DNA from: Bacteroidota bacterium
Lineage (GTDB): Bacteria; Bacteroidota; Bacteroidia; Chitinophagales; Chitinophagaceae
Direction of reading: 5' to 3'
Assembly: GCA_023415275.1 (NCBI GenBank)
Contig: JAEZLJ010000057.1
Location: forward strand, 1-44,537
Length of the DNA stretch: 44,537 nt
In this document: in pieces, positions 16,362-25,212 of the stretch
Layout of the letters: each line of letters opens with the position of its first letter
Numbering within the stretch: position 1 is the first letter of the stretch
Position numbers and translations under genes: made by a program
Notes under the pieces: generated by a model
Databases searched by the model: none
The model's input: the letters and a program-made list of their open reading frames with translations, nothing else
Told to the model about the DNA's origin: nothing

Positions 16362-17231
16362 ATGAAGAAGATCTTACTCAGCCTCCTTGGTCTCGCTATG
16401 ATAGCAAGCAGCTATGCCCAGAAAACTGATAAAAAACTTCAAAAGCAAGTACATGACCTGTTGCAAGGCTTCAATGGACAGGTAGGCATATATGTGAAGA
16501 ACTTAAAGAACGGCAAAACGGTGGCTATTAACGAGGATACCATTTTCCCTACAGCCAGCATGGTGAAGGTGCCGATACTGACCGGCATCATGGATAAGGT
16601 GAATAAAGGGGAGCTGGATTTGAAACAGACCCTTATTTACCGCGACTCGCTTTTATATGCCGGGGTGGATATCCTGGGTTCTTTTAAGGATACGGAAAGA
16701 ATTGAACTAGGCAAGGTGGTGATGCTGATGTTGGTGATGAGCGATAACACTGCCAGCCTATGGTTGCAAAGCCTGGCCGGCACAGGTACCAGGATCAATA
16801 ACATCCTGGATAGCCTGGGATTTCAATCAACAAGGGTAAACTCCAGGACACCGGGAAGAGAAGGTAACCGTGCACAATATGGCTGGGGACAAACTACGCC
16901 GCGGGAAATGGCCACACTGATGGAAAAGATCGTAAAGGGTGAGATCATCAGTCCTGAGCGCAGCGCCCAAATGCTTCGGATGCTGGGCCGGAATTACTGG
17001 GATGAATATGCCATCTCACAAATTCCTTCCGATGTTTTTGTGGCCAGCAAGGGTGGTGCTGTGGATGAATCGCGCAGTGAAGTGCTTTTTGTAAATGGCC
17101 GCGGAGCCCGATATGTATTTTGCATCAACACTAAAAACAATAAGGATCAAAGCTGGGATGCCAAATCCAACGAAGCCTGGGAGCTGACCCGGAAGGTATC
17201 TAAATTATTATGGGATCACTTCAGCAACTGA
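16362..17231 (+). CDS. Class A beta-lactamase-like serine hydrolase (exported)
   Basis: The 289 residues begin with a signal peptide (MKKILLSLLGLAMIASSYAQ). The penicillin-binding fold motifs are present: SxxK as S66-M-V-K69, SDN at 127-129, and KGG at 230-232 in place of the usual KTG/KSG. A PTASMVKVP context around the nucleophile is typical of the beta-lactamase2 family. The omega-loop ExxLN motif of true class A enzymes is not seen (the region reads RTPGREGNRAQYG). So this is more likely a peptidase or esterase relative than a proven antibiotic-resistance enzyme. The 3' end overlaps the end of feoB on the other strand by 16 bp. Confidence 0.88.
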   Translation: MKKILLSLLGLAMIASSYAQKTDKKLQKQVHDLLQGFNGQVGIYVKNLKNGKTVAINEDTIFPTASMVKVPILTGIMDKVNKGELDLKQTLIYRDSLLYAGVDILGSFKDTERIELGKVVMLMLVMSDNTASLWLQSLAGTGTRINNILDSLGFQSTRVNSRTPGREGNRAQYGWGQTTPREMATLMEKIVKGEIISPERSAQMLRMLGRNYWDEYAISQIPSDVFVASKGGAVDESRSEVLFVNGRGARYVFCINTKNNKDQSWDAKSNEAWELTRKVSKLLWDHFSN

Positions 17232-19330
17232 TAAGCAATAAAGCTCATGACGTAGGCAATGGTGGTCATGTAGGTGAACTGGATGATGGGCCATTTCCAG
17301 GTCTTTGTCTCGCGGCGGGTGATGGCCAGGGTGCTCATACACTGCATGGCAAACAAATAAAATAGCATCAGGGAAATGCCGGTAGCCATGGTAAACAACG
17401 GGGTGCCATCTTCTTTTTTGGCAGCCCTCAGCTTATCTCTTAACAATAATCCCTGTTCATCTTCTCCCACACTGTAAAGTGTGGCCATGGTGCCTACAAA
17501 CACTTCGCGGGCTGCAAAGGAGGTGATCAGGGCAATACCTATGCGCCAGTCGTAACCCAGAGGTTTGATGCCGGGCTCAATAGATTTTCCTAATATACCT
17601 GCATAGGAATTTTCCAATTTGGCGGTATTCATCACTATGCGCAATGAGTCGGCTTTTGCAGGATTTTTAGCGATCTCTGTTTGGTAGTGCTCCTGCACCT
17701 CTCCCATCCGTCCAGGTCCAAAAGTGCTCAATGCCCACAATATCAGGCTTATCACCATAATGACCTTCCCCGCATCGGTTACAAAAATTCTTGCCTTGTT
17801 TACCATGGTTTGCACCATGTTCTTCACCCTTGGAGCCCTGTAGGTAGGCAATTCCAATATAAAAAAGCTGCGCTCTTTGCTTTTGATGAACCATTTGGCA
17901 ATAAAAGAAACCAGGAGACCCATGGCAAGGCCAAGGAGGTAAAGTCCCATCATCACCAGGGCCTGCACGCTGAAAAGTCCCAGCAGGTAATGGTTGGGAA
18001 TTACCAGGCCAATTAAGATGGTATACACAGGCAAACGCGCAGAGCAGCTCATTAAAGGAGTAATGAGGATGGTAAGCAGGCGTTCCTTTTTGTTCTCTAT
18101 GTTCCGTGCGCTCATGATGGCGGGCACCGCGCAGGCAAATCCGCTGATCAGGGGCATTACACTTTTGCCATTAAGGCCTACGCTGCGCATTAACCTGTCG
18201 GTTAAAAAGCTGATACGCGCCATGTATCCAGAGTCTTCCAACAGCGTGATCAGGGCAAAAAGGATCATGATCTGGGGCACGAAAACCAGGATTCCACTTA
18301 AACCGGCAATGATACCATTGATGATCAGGTCACTCCACCAGGTGTCGGGCAGCGATTGGGACAAAGAGCTGCTGAAAGATGAAAAGGCCATCTCTATCCA
18401 AGTCATGGGATATTGGGCCAGGTAAAAAACACTTTGGAAAAGAATGAACAACACCGCCAGTAAAATGAGGTAGCCCCACTTCCTGTGAAGCAGTACATTA
18501 TCCAGTTTGTCGGTCAGGATGGTTTGCTGCATAGGATCGGGCTCGGAAACGGCCACCTGCATAATGTGCTTAATGCGGCCATAGCGCTGCAAGATCTCGT
18601 TGGCCTGTGTGCGGGTGGGGTTGAAGGCATGCCTGCGTTCAATGTTCTCGATATCTTCCTGCATGGCAGGCGATAATTGAAACTCCTCGTGGTTAATGAG
18701 GTAATGAATGGCAGAATAATCACTAGCCGATGGCACCAACTGCTTTAGATCATCAATGGGCGCACTGGCCATGGCTTTATTGTCAATAAAATCCCGGACA
18801 GGTACCTTATATAAATGAGAAGCCGTGAGCTCAATGGCTTTTTTCAATTGTGCTATACCCTTATTCTTCCTGGGATTCACTGATACCACGGGTACGCCCA
18901 ATTCTCTTTCCAGTTCCGGCACATCTATCTCTATACCCTTCTTATTGGCCAGGTCCAGCATGGTCAATGCCACCACCACAGGCTTTTTCAGATCCAGTAT
19001 CTGGGAGCAGAATAAAAGGTTGCGTTTGAGGTTGCTGGCATCCACCACCACTACGAATATATCGGCATGGATATCCTTGTCCTGGTTCAATAACACCCGG
19101 TAGCTAACCCATTCGTCCAGTCTTTTAGGATAAAGACTGTAGGTACCGGGCAGATCAATGATGTTGCCTGACAGGCCATCAGAAATGGGAGTATGCCCTG
19201 TTTTCTTATCAACGGTAACGCCCGGGAAATTACCCACACGCTGGTTTAATCCGGTGAGGGTATTGAATAGTGAGGTCTTTCCGCTATTGGGATTACCAAC
19301 TAAAGCTATATGAATTGTTTTTTTAGCCAC
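17216..19330 (-). CDS. feoB: Ferrous iron transport protein B
   Basis: An inner-membrane Fe(II) importer with a cytosolic G domain. G1 GNPNSGKTS, G3 DLPGTYSLY, G4-like TMLD and the following helical GDI domain occupy roughly the first 280 residues. The membrane part then carries two Gate repeats, with VPQIMILFALITLLEDSGYMAR and FACAVPAIMSARNI. The total of about 704 residues is the usual FeoB size. Two non-ATG starts are possible: TTG at 19345 lies inside a TAACTTTG -7 box, so GTG at 19330 (VAKKTIHIALVGNPN) is preferred. No feoA or feoC is present in the window, and the N-terminus carries no FeoA fusion. Confidence 0.95.
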   Translation of the reverse strand: MAKKTIHIALVGNPNSGKTSLFNTLTGLNQRVGNFPGVTVDKKTGHTPISDGLSGNIIDLPGTYSLYPKRLDEWVSYRVLLNQDKDIHADIFVVVVDASNLKRNLLFCSQILDLKKPVVVALTMLDLANKKGIEIDVPELERELGVPVVSVNPRKNKGIAQLKKAIELTASHLYKVPVRDFIDNKAMASAPIDDLKQLVPSASDYSAIHYLINHEEFQLSPAMQEDIENIERRHAFNPTRTQANEILQRYGRIKHIMQVAVSEPDPMQQTILTDKLDNVLLHRKWGYLILLAVLFILFQSVFYLAQYPMTWIEMAFSSFSSSLSQSLPDTWWSDLIINGIIAGLSGILVFVPQIMILFALITLLEDSGYMARISFLTDRLMRSVGLNGKSVMPLISGFACAVPAIMSARNIENKKERLLTILITPLMSCSARLPVYTILIGLVIPNHYLLGLFSVQALVMMGLYLLGLAMGLLVSFIAKWFIKSKERSFFILELPTYRAPRVKNMVQTMVNKARIFVTDAGKVIMVISLILWALSTFGPGRMGEVQEHYQTEIAKNPAKADSLRIVMNTAKLENSYAGILGKSIEPGIKPLGYDWRIGIALITSFAAREVFVGTMATLYSVGEDEQGLLLRDKLRAAKKEDGTPLFTMATGISLMLFYLFAMQCMSTLAITRRETKTWKWPIIQFTYMTTIAYVMSFIAYQLLK

Positions 19331-19342
19331 TCTATCGCCGCG

Positions 19343-19350
19343 CAAAGTTA
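19343..19350 (-). promoter_or_regulatory. -7 box for feoB
   Basis: CAAAGTTA on the plus strand is TAACTTTG on the minus strand, an exact TAnnTTTG. It overlaps the TTG at 19345 and lies 12 bp upstream of GTG 19330, so it decides the start. The -33 element is not obvious. Confidence 0.5.
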
Positions 19351-19459
19351 GCCAGCCCCGTCGGCAAGGACTTACGATATTGGAAGTTTTAGAAAAAGCT
19401 TAAGGAAAATAAATTTATTAAAAAAAGGGTTTTATCGTCTATCTCAGGACAGGCAATGA

Positions 19460-19467
19460 TAATTTTG
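19460..19467 (+). promoter_or_regulatory. -7 box for the M28 peptidase gene
   Basis: TAATTTTG matches TAnnTTTG exactly. It lies just after the ATG at 19456, so that ATG is probably untranscribed. The next in-frame start is GTG at 19498, at the head of a good signal peptide. Confidence 0.5.
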
Positions 19468-19497
19468 CCCTCTGTTCATTCTGTAAAACTTATTAAC

Positions 19498-21159
19498 GTG
19501 ATCAAGACCCGCTTTTTCTTTTTGTTGCTTTTATCTTCTACCCTTACCCAGGCACAAAAACTAAAGAAAGAAGACAAGTTGTTAATGGCCAACCTGGAAC
19601 ATCATATACAGTACCTGGCAGATGATAAACTGGAAGGAAGACGAACCGGCACGGCGGGTGAAAAGCTGGCAGCTGCCTATATCAGCGAAGCTTTTAAAAA
19701 GGAAGGTTTGCAACCAAAGGGGGTGAATGAATTCTTCCAGCCATTTGAGGTAGCAGAGGGCAAGCAGGTGGATCCCTCCACTTTTTTCATGATCGATGAC
19801 CATAACCTTGTTTTAGGAAAAGATTTTTTCCCGCTTAGCTATAGTGCCGATGGCTCTATTGAAGCCATGCCTTCCCTGGCGTTGGAAGAACCACATATGC
19901 CCTGGTTCATGAACCTGAAGGACCTGATTGATTCCAATGCAGGCAACCCACATTTTGACCTGGCGGATGCTGTGTGGAACAGGACAAAGGAAGTAGCGGC
20001 AAAAGGTGCATCGGCGTTCATTATTTATAATACTTCTGATAAAGAGGATGGATTGAGGTTTGATGGAAAAGATCATACACCTACGGTTTCCATTCCCGTG
20101 GTTTACCTGGATAAGTCAGTGGCCAAACAATATCTTGGAGATCCCTCTGCTGCCCTTGACCTTCGCTTTAAAACTTCAATTTCGGAAAAGAAGCGTACGG
20201 GTACCAATGTGGTTGGCTACATAGATAATGGAGCACCGACAACTATAATTTTGGGAGCACACTTTGATCATTTGGGTTATGGAGAGGACGGCAACTCGCG
20301 CGAGGTGGAAAAAAAGCACCAGGTGCACAATGGAGCTGATGATAATGCCAGTGGAACAGCGGCCCTGATAGAATTGGGAAGATTGTTAAAAGCCTCCAAG
20401 CTTAAAAACAACAACTACCTACTCATTGCTTTTTCGGGAGAGGAACTGGGCCTGTATGGCTCAAAATATTTTACACAACACCCCACCATTGACCTGGGCA
20501 CAGTGAACTACATGATCAATATGGATATGGTGGGCAGGCTGAATGACAGCTCGCACACCATTACAATTGGTGGATATGGCACCTCGCCTTCATGGGGCAG
20601 TTTTTATAGTGTAAAAGGAAAGCGTGGATTGTATGATGAGGGCATTCGTTTTCACTTTGACTCCAGTGGCACTGGTCCTAGTGATCATACCTCTTTTTAT
20701 TTGAAGAACATTCCGGTGTTGTTTTACTTCACCGGACTTCACAGCGATTATCACAAACCTTCTGATGATTATAACAAGATCAATTATTTAGGAGAGGTAA
20801 ACGTGGTGAAGCATATTTACAGCCTGGTGCAAATGAGTGATAAAGAAAACCAGCGACTGGCCTTTACTAAAACCAGGGAAGCCCAAACCACTACTTCTGC
20901 GCGGTTCTCCGTGACCATGGGTATTATGCCTGATTATACCTACAATGGTGCGGGTGTAAGAGTAGATGGGGTTAGTGAAAACAAGCCGGCGAAGAAGGCA
21001 GGCTTGCAAACCGGGGATGTCATAACAGGATTGGGTGATATAAAGATTACTTCACTGGAAAGCTATATGCAGGCACTATCCAGGTTTAAAAAAGGAGATA
21101 CAGCAAAAGTTGATTACACCCGGGGTAATCAAAGCCTTTCAACTACTGTAGAGTTTTAG
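19498..21159 (+). CDS. M28 family metallopeptidase with PA and PDZ domains
   Basis: An exported zinc aminopeptidase of about 553 residues. Signal peptide IKTRFFFLLLLSSTLTQAQ follows the GTG start; the longer ATG at 19456 is disfavoured because a -7 box overlaps it. A protease-associated (PA) insert is likely at about residues 120-215. The two-zinc site is visible: His in GAHFDHLGYG (about 255), Asp in GADDNASGTAAL (281), Glu pair in FSGEELGLYGS (314-315), Asp in NMDMVGR (343) and His in HSDYHKPSDD (416). The C-terminus from about residue 465 is a PDZ domain (GVSENKPAKKAGLQTGDVITGLG). It probably trims peptides in the periplasm. It is divergent from feoB. Confidence 0.93.
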   Translation: MIKTRFFFLLLLSSTLTQAQKLKKEDKLLMANLEHHIQYLADDKLEGRRTGTAGEKLAAAYISEAFKKEGLQPKGVNEFFQPFEVAEGKQVDPSTFFMIDDHNLVLGKDFFPLSYSADGSIEAMPSLALEEPHMPWFMNLKDLIDSNAGNPHFDLADAVWNRTKEVAAKGASAFIIYNTSDKEDGLRFDGKDHTPTVSIPVVYLDKSVAKQYLGDPSAALDLRFKTSISEKKRTGTNVVGYIDNGAPTTIILGAHFDHLGYGEDGNSREVEKKHQVHNGADDNASGTAALIELGRLLKASKLKNNNYLLIAFSGEELGLYGSKYFTQHPTIDLGTVNYMINMDMVGRLNDSSHTITIGGYGTSPSWGSFYSVKGKRGLYDEGIRFHFDSSGTGPSDHTSFYLKNIPVLFYFTGLHSDYHKPSDDYNKINYLGEVNVVKHIYSLVQMSDKENQRLAFTKTREAQTTTSARFSVTMGIMPDYTYNGAGVRVDGVSENKPAKKAGLQTGDVITGLGDIKITSLESYMQALSRFKKGDTAKVDYTRGNQSLSTTVEF

Positions 21160-21186
21160 TATTTTACCAATTATTGAGCTGCCTGT

Positions 21187-21621
21187 ATGAAATTAGTGCT
21201 GGACACAAAGGATCTGACTGATGGTTTTTTTGAAGAGACCAAGCTGCTGGGGATCATGGCGCCTTTGAAAGACTACCAGTTTTGCTGGCAGTTAAATAAG
21301 TTACTGGGTATTGATTTCCGGATCAATAATGAACTGGAGATACAATTGCAAAAAAAGAACAGGAGCTATTTCTTTTCCATCTATGAATATCCTGAACCAT
21401 CTTCCTGCCTGAAACATTACCTCTATAAAAATCAGCATGATGGCGAATACCTGTTGCCTGAGTTCAAACACCTGGATTTCCTGTGGTTGTTAAAAGACGA
21501 TTATGTTTCTGATGAAGCATTACAACAATTGGTGCAATCCATAAAGTCTATCAATGGTGTGCAATTGGTACTGGAGCTGACCAATGAGAAGATCAAGAAT
21601 AAGGAACATTTAGTGTTTTAA
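21187..21621 (+). CDS. IPExxxVDY family protein
   Basis: 144 residues. This small cytosolic family is named after a motif that appears here as LPEFKHLDF (about residue 93). It is restricted largely to Bacteroidota and its function is unknown. The N-terminal half contains FCWQLNKLLGIDFRINNELEIQL and a SYFFSIYEY strand, fitting the family pattern. The gene follows the M28 peptidase with 27 bp between, so the two are probably co-transcribed. No catalytic residues can be named. Confidence 0.8.
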   Translation: MKLVLDTKDLTDGFFEETKLLGIMAPLKDYQFCWQLNKLLGIDFRINNELEIQLQKKNRSYFFSIYEYPEPSSCLKHYLYKNQHDGEYLLPEFKHLDFLWLLKDDYVSDEALQQLVQSIKSINGVQLVLELTNEKIKNKEHLVF

Positions 21622-21741
21622 TAGTATTGTATGGGATGTTATGTCTAGTATATGCTATTAGAACCTAACCCTGGATTAATAACATTAAAGCAAAAGGCTG
21701 ATTAGTTTCTTAATTTTAGGATGCACCTTAAACCTAAAGTT

Positions 21742-21975
21742 ATGTGGCAGGAAAAAGAAAATACGCTATACAGGAAATACGAGTTTAAAGATTTCAGTGA
21801 AGCATTTGCCTTTATGACCAGGGTGGCATTGATCGCTGAAAAGATGAATCATCATCCTAAATGGACCAATGTCTGGAACACGGTAGAGTTGTGGTTATCT
21901 ACCCATGATGCAGGAGATATAGTTACAGATAAGGACAGAAAGCTGGCGGAGCGGATTGATGCGTTGGGTGGGTAA
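21742..21975 (+). CDS. 4a-hydroxytetrahydrobiopterin dehydratase (PCD/DCoH)
   Basis: Pterin-4a-carbinolamine dehydratase recycles the cofactor of aromatic amino-acid hydroxylases. The active-site signature is clear: EKMNHHPKWTNVWNTVELWL followed by STHDAGDIVTDKD, with the paired His, the Pro, the aromatic residue and the final His/Asp. From ATG 21742 the protein has 78 residues. The ATG at 21721 is possible, but a TAATTTTA box at 21711-21718 makes it unlikely to be inside the transcript. No pterin-dependent hydroxylase is seen in the window. Confidence 0.88.
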   Translation: MWQEKENTLYRKYEFKDFSEAFAFMTRVALIAEKMNHHPKWTNVWNTVELWLSTHDAGDIVTDKDRKLAERIDALGG

Positions 21976-22115
21976 CGTATTAGAATTTCCATGAGAAAAC
22001 ATAATTCTAATATTTTGGTGGGTGTATACTTCAATTTCAATGTATCAGTATTTAAGACATTAAAATAAATATTACAGTCGTTAAAGCCCGGCAATTTACT
22101 GTTATTGGCACGTTG

Positions 22116-22157
22116 TACTTTTTTATAAAAAAGTATGCATAATCCCGTTAGTTATGC
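22116..22157. promoter_or_regulatory. Paired palindromes upstream of the cupin lipoprotein
   Basis: A perfect 20-bp palindrome, TACTTTTTTA followed by its reverse complement, lies at 22116-22135. One base later GCATAA (22137) and TTATGC (22152) form a second hairpin. A further perfect 9-bp inverted repeat ATTAGAATT/AATTCTAAT lies at 21979-21987 and 22003-22011. The palindromes may be an operator or a terminator for the gene before; neither is followed by a clear T-run. Confidence 0.4.
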
Positions 22158-22236
22158 TTAGATTTAATATAGATCTGCTCCCGGGGTAAACTTCGTTTCT
22201 TCCTGCTCTGCTTCTTCAACTTATCAAATTAAAATT

Positions 22237-23025
22237 ATGAACCCCAAAAGCTACTCCCAACTTGCTTGCGCCCTTGGTATTATTCTCTTCCTTACTGCCT
22301 GTAATGATAACGGAAGTAAAGCAATGTCTTCAACAACAGATTCAACCGGAATTACGGAAACCAGGACGGATACGGTACTTGGATCGGATAATGCTATTGC
22401 AATGGATGCAGTAAAAGTGGCGCCTGGATTGTACAAGGTATTGGCTGATTCTTTGGGTGTCAGGATGCTGGAGGCTACCTATAAACCCGGAGATTCCTCT
22501 GCTATGCATTCTCATCCTGAAAATGCTATGTATGTTTTAGAAGGAGGTTCTTCTGTATTTACAGATAATAGTGGGAAGGAAACAAGAGTGGATTTGAAAA
22601 CAGGAATGTCAGCCATTTCATCAGCGGAGACCAATAGTGTAAAAAACGTTGGGAAAAATACTACCAGGGTAATATTGGTAGAGATCAACCGTAAGGATGG
22701 AAGTGAAGCACAGGATTCATCAATGGATGCCACCAAAATAGCCCCCAACTTATATAAAGTATTGAACGATTCGAATGGCATAAGGGTGTTACAAGTATCC
22801 TATAAACCCGGCCAGTCATCTGCTATGCACTCACATCCCGATGCTGCATTGTACGTGATTGAGGGTGGGACAACGGAGTTTACAGATAAGGATGGGCACA
22901 AGCAAACCTATACCTTAAAGTCTGGCACTGCCATGGTGATGGGTGCTGGTACGCATAGTGTGAAAAACGTAGGGAAAACAACGACGAAATCCATATTATT
23001 CGAAGTGAATAGGGCAAAGCGGTAA
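22237..23025 (+). CDS. Double-cupin lipoprotein
   Basis: 262 residues. It has a type II signal with lipobox LFLTAC (Cys at about 22). Two cupin domains follow and are clear internal duplicates: residues about 49-147 (VAPGLYKVLADSLGVRMLEA, MHSHPENAMYVLEGG) and 160-258 (IAPNLYKVLNDSNGIRVLQV, MHSHPDAALYVIEGG). Both keep the HSHP metal ligands. The second keeps the last His in THSVKNVG, but the first has TNSVKNVG, so it lacks that ligand. The function is unknown: cupins can bind metal, sugar or small acids. The gene stands alone and has palindromes upstream. Confidence 0.87.
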   Translation: MNPKSYSQLACALGIILFLTACNDNGSKAMSSTTDSTGITETRTDTVLGSDNAIAMDAVKVAPGLYKVLADSLGVRMLEATYKPGDSSAMHSHPENAMYVLEGGSSVFTDNSGKETRVDLKTGMSAISSAETNSVKNVGKNTTRVILVEINRKDGSEAQDSSMDATKIAPNLYKVLNDSNGIRVLQVSYKPGQSSAMHSHPDAALYVIEGGTTEFTDKDGHKQTYTLKSGTAMVMGAGTHSVKNVGKTTTKSILFEVNRAKR

Positions 23026-23106
23026 GCGTAATATTTTTTGCTTCTTATTTTATACTAAATTGTTCAGGCAGTGCATGATCAATAATATAGAGTTTTAATA
23101 GCTTGA

Positions 23107-23652
23107 ATGTCACTAAAGAAAAATGTATTTGTAATCATTGGAAGCGCTAGTAGTAATTCTGCCAACCAAAAGCTGATTGATAACATTGCAGGTCTGACTT
23201 CAGATGAATGGACTTTTACTATCTATTCAGACTTAAAGGCCCTCCCTCATTTTGACCCGGAGCTTTCAATCGATAATACACCTGCTTCAGTAATTGAGTT
23301 CAGGCAATTCATTGAAACGGCTGATGGTGTTATTATTTGTACACCTGAATACGTTTTTAGTATTCCCAGCGGACTTAAAAACGCCATTGAATGGTGCGTA
23401 TCTACTACAGTATTTTCAGATAAGCCTGTGGGGTTGATCACTGCTTCAGCAAGCGGAGTGAAAGGACATGAAGAATTGCAATTGATCACGAAAACGATAA
23501 TGGCAGTATTTACAGAAGAAACTACATTATTGATCCGGGGTGTAAAAGGAAAGATCAATGAGAATGGAGAGATCAAGGATCCCACAACACTTGCTGCTGT
23601 TAATAATTTCATTGCTTCTTTCCAGGCAGTATTAAACCAAGAAGAACTTTAG
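23107..23652 (+). CDS. NAD(P)H-dependent FMN reductase family protein
   Basis: A flavodoxin-like oxidoreductase of 181 residues, the normal size. The phosphate-binding N-terminal loop reads VIIGSASSNSANQKLID. The flavin-contact segment is ICTPEYVFSIPSGLKNAIEW, close to the TPEYNxSxPGxLKNAIDW motif of this family. The GLITASASG strand lies on the far side of the flavin site. The substrate could be a quinone, azo compound or free FMN; it cannot be decided from sequence. It is a single gene that ends at a hairpin shared with the convergent PKD lipoprotein gene. Confidence 0.9.
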   Translation: MSLKKNVFVIIGSASSNSANQKLIDNIAGLTSDEWTFTIYSDLKALPHFDPELSIDNTPASVIEFRQFIETADGVIICTPEYVFSIPSGLKNAIEWCVSTTVFSDKPVGLITASASGVKGHEELQLITKTIMAVFTEETTLLIRGVKGKINENGEIKDPTTLAAVNNFIASFQAVLNQEEL

Positions 23653-23660
23653 ATTTCAGG

Positions 23661-23699
23661 TAGAATATGCAACCTGGCTACAGGCAATATTCTATTTTT
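23661..23699 (+). terminator. Terminator overlapping the end of the convergent gene
   Basis: TAGAATATGC (23661-23670) pairs with GCAATATTCTA (23684-23694) with one bulged A, followed by T5. The right arm lies inside the last codons of the PKD lipoprotein on the other strand (stop at 23678). Confidence 0.5.
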
Positions 23700-24370
23700 A
23701 CATCAGGAGTATCGTTAGTAATATTATTATTACTAGGAAATATTACAAATACGTGGTTGCCATATGCCCATGTGTGAAACTGGTAGTCGGGCGAGTAGGC
23801 ATTAAAGGGTACGATATTTTCCCAATCAGAAGTTCCATCCCTCTTTATATAAATATTTTTTAGATGACTATTTGCTGGAAGCACAGAAAATATATTATAG
23901 ATATCTATTTCCATGATCCACGAATAATTCCACTCCATATCTTTAAGAATTATTTCCTTGTTGACTCCATTGCAATCAGGTGCTAAAACAGAAATAATCA
24001 CTGTATCCTTTCCCGATAGTTTATCTGCATCTGTAACAGTTAATTCAAAAGAATAGGTACCAAGGTTGATCAGTCCACTAGCAGATGCTTTAACCTTGTC
24101 AGGATTTGTCAAACCAACCGGGGAGGGACCACTCAGCATTCTCCAACTATAAGAAGTTATATTTGAGTCGGGATCAATACTGCCAGATCCATTTAAATCA
24201 TAAAAACTAAATGGATAAAAAATAGTGGTGTCCATTCCTGCTCGTGCAACGGGAGGATGTGCCATTTTAGGCAAATGCATTAATCTAGTTGAAAGTTCCT
24301 TTTTACATGCGCTAGCTAATAAAAGGACACTAATTATGACTGTTACCCATGCTGAAATAGTTCTTTTCAT
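23678..24370 (-). CDS. PKD-domain lipoprotein (tandem paralogue 1)
   Basis: 230 residues. Type II signal with LLASAC lipobox (Cys at about 22). A PKD/Ig-like domain then spans about residues 38-135, marked by ARAGMDTTIFYP, DLNGSGSIDPDSNITSYSW and a typical FELTVTDADKLSGKDTVII closing strand. The C-terminal module (ILKDMEWNYSWIMEIDI... NIYIKRDGTSDW... DTPDVKIEYC) has no family name known to me. It is shared almost in full with the next gene, the upstream neighbour on this strand, 152 bp away. It is probably surface exposed; no enzyme site is seen. Confidence 0.83.
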   Translation of the reverse strand: MKRTISAWVTVIISVLLLASACKKELSTRLMHLPKMAHPPVARAGMDTTIFYPFSFYDLNGSGSIDPDSNITSYSWRMLSGPSPVGLTNPDKVKASASGLINLGTYSFELTVTDADKLSGKDTVIISVLAPDCNGVNKEIILKDMEWNYSWIMEIDIYNIFSVLPANSHLKNIYIKRDGTSDWENIVPFNAYSPDYQFHTWAYGNHVFVIFPSNNNITNDTPDVKIEYCL

Positions 24371-24522
24371 TGTTGATCGTTTTAAGACTATATATTAGTG
24401 CTAAACTTAAAGTGATTTATAGTTTTTACTGGTTTGCATGTGGTTTTTATGATAGAGGAAAGAAACTGCCATGTATTTTATAAAAACATGATGTAACCAG
24501 ATATTTGTAAATGGTCTAGCTT

Positions 24523-25212
24523 TTAGGGACAGTATTCTATTTTGACATCTGGAGTATCAAACCTGCCATCATCATTTTTGGGATAAATTGCCAATCCGTC
24601 ATTGCCAAAAATCCAGGTATGGTACTTATAGTCTGGCGAATTTGTATTTAAAGGAACAACATTTTCCCAATCAGGTGATCCGTCCCTTTTTATGTAAATA
24701 TTTTTAAGCTGGCTTCCTGGAGGTAATAGCGAATAAATTTTTTCGATATCGATTTCCATCATCCAGCCTGTATTCCATGTCATGTCCTTAAATATGATTC
24801 CCGCAAGGCTTGTATTGCATTCAGGTGCCAACACAGCTATATTAATAGTGTCTTTTGCTGATAGATTATTTGAAGCATTTACTGTAAGCTCAAAAGAATA
24901 GTAACCTACGTTAATCAAATTAGTTACAGCTGAAGTGACATTGAGCGAATCATTTATAACAGCAATGGATGGGCCATCCAAAAATTTCCATTTATAAGAT
25001 TTGATGACAGAATTGGTAGCCCTACTTCCTGAGCCATTCAAAGTGTATGAACTATTTGGGTAATAAATCGAAGTATCATTGCCCGCTTTAACTACTGGGA
25101 AATCCGTCAAATTAGGCGCATCTATTAACGTCTTTGAATTTTTGTTACATGCTGTCATGGTAAGGGAAAGGCTAAATGCCAGCATAATACATGCTACAAT
25201 AATCCTGGGCAT
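24523..25212 (-). CDS. PKD-domain lipoprotein (tandem paralogue 2)
   Basis: A tandem duplicate of the gene at 23678-24370. From the ATG at 25212 the signal reads MPRIIVACIMLAFSLSLTMT and is followed by the lipobox Cys. The ATG at 25248 would add 12 residues before the signal and is disfavoured. The PKD-like part matches its paralogue (VKAGNDTSIYYPNSSYTLNG, FELTVNASNNLSAKDTINI). The C-terminal module (FKDMTWNTGWMMEIDI, NIYIKRDGSPDWENVVP, DTPDVKIEYC) is the best-conserved part, including the terminal Cys, which suggests a functional fold. The copies have diverged clearly, so the duplication is not recent. Confidence 0.82.
   Translation of the reverse strand: MPRIIVACIMLAFSLSLTMTACNKNSKTLIDAPNLTDFPVVKAGNDTSIYYPNSSYTLNGSGSRATNSVIKSYKWKFLDGPSIAVINDSLNVTSAVTNLINVGYYSFELTVNASNNLSAKDTINIAVLAPECNTSLAGIIFKDMTWNTGWMMEIDIEKIYSLLPPGSQLKNIYIKRDGSPDWENVVPLNTNSPDYKYHTWIFGNDGLAIYPKNDDGRFDTPDVKIEYCP

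Noticed and set aside
16362..17231. Antibiotic-resistance beta-lactamase
   Set aside because: The SxxK and SDN motifs are present, but KGG replaces KTG and the omega-loop ExxLN motif is not seen, so resistance is not supported.
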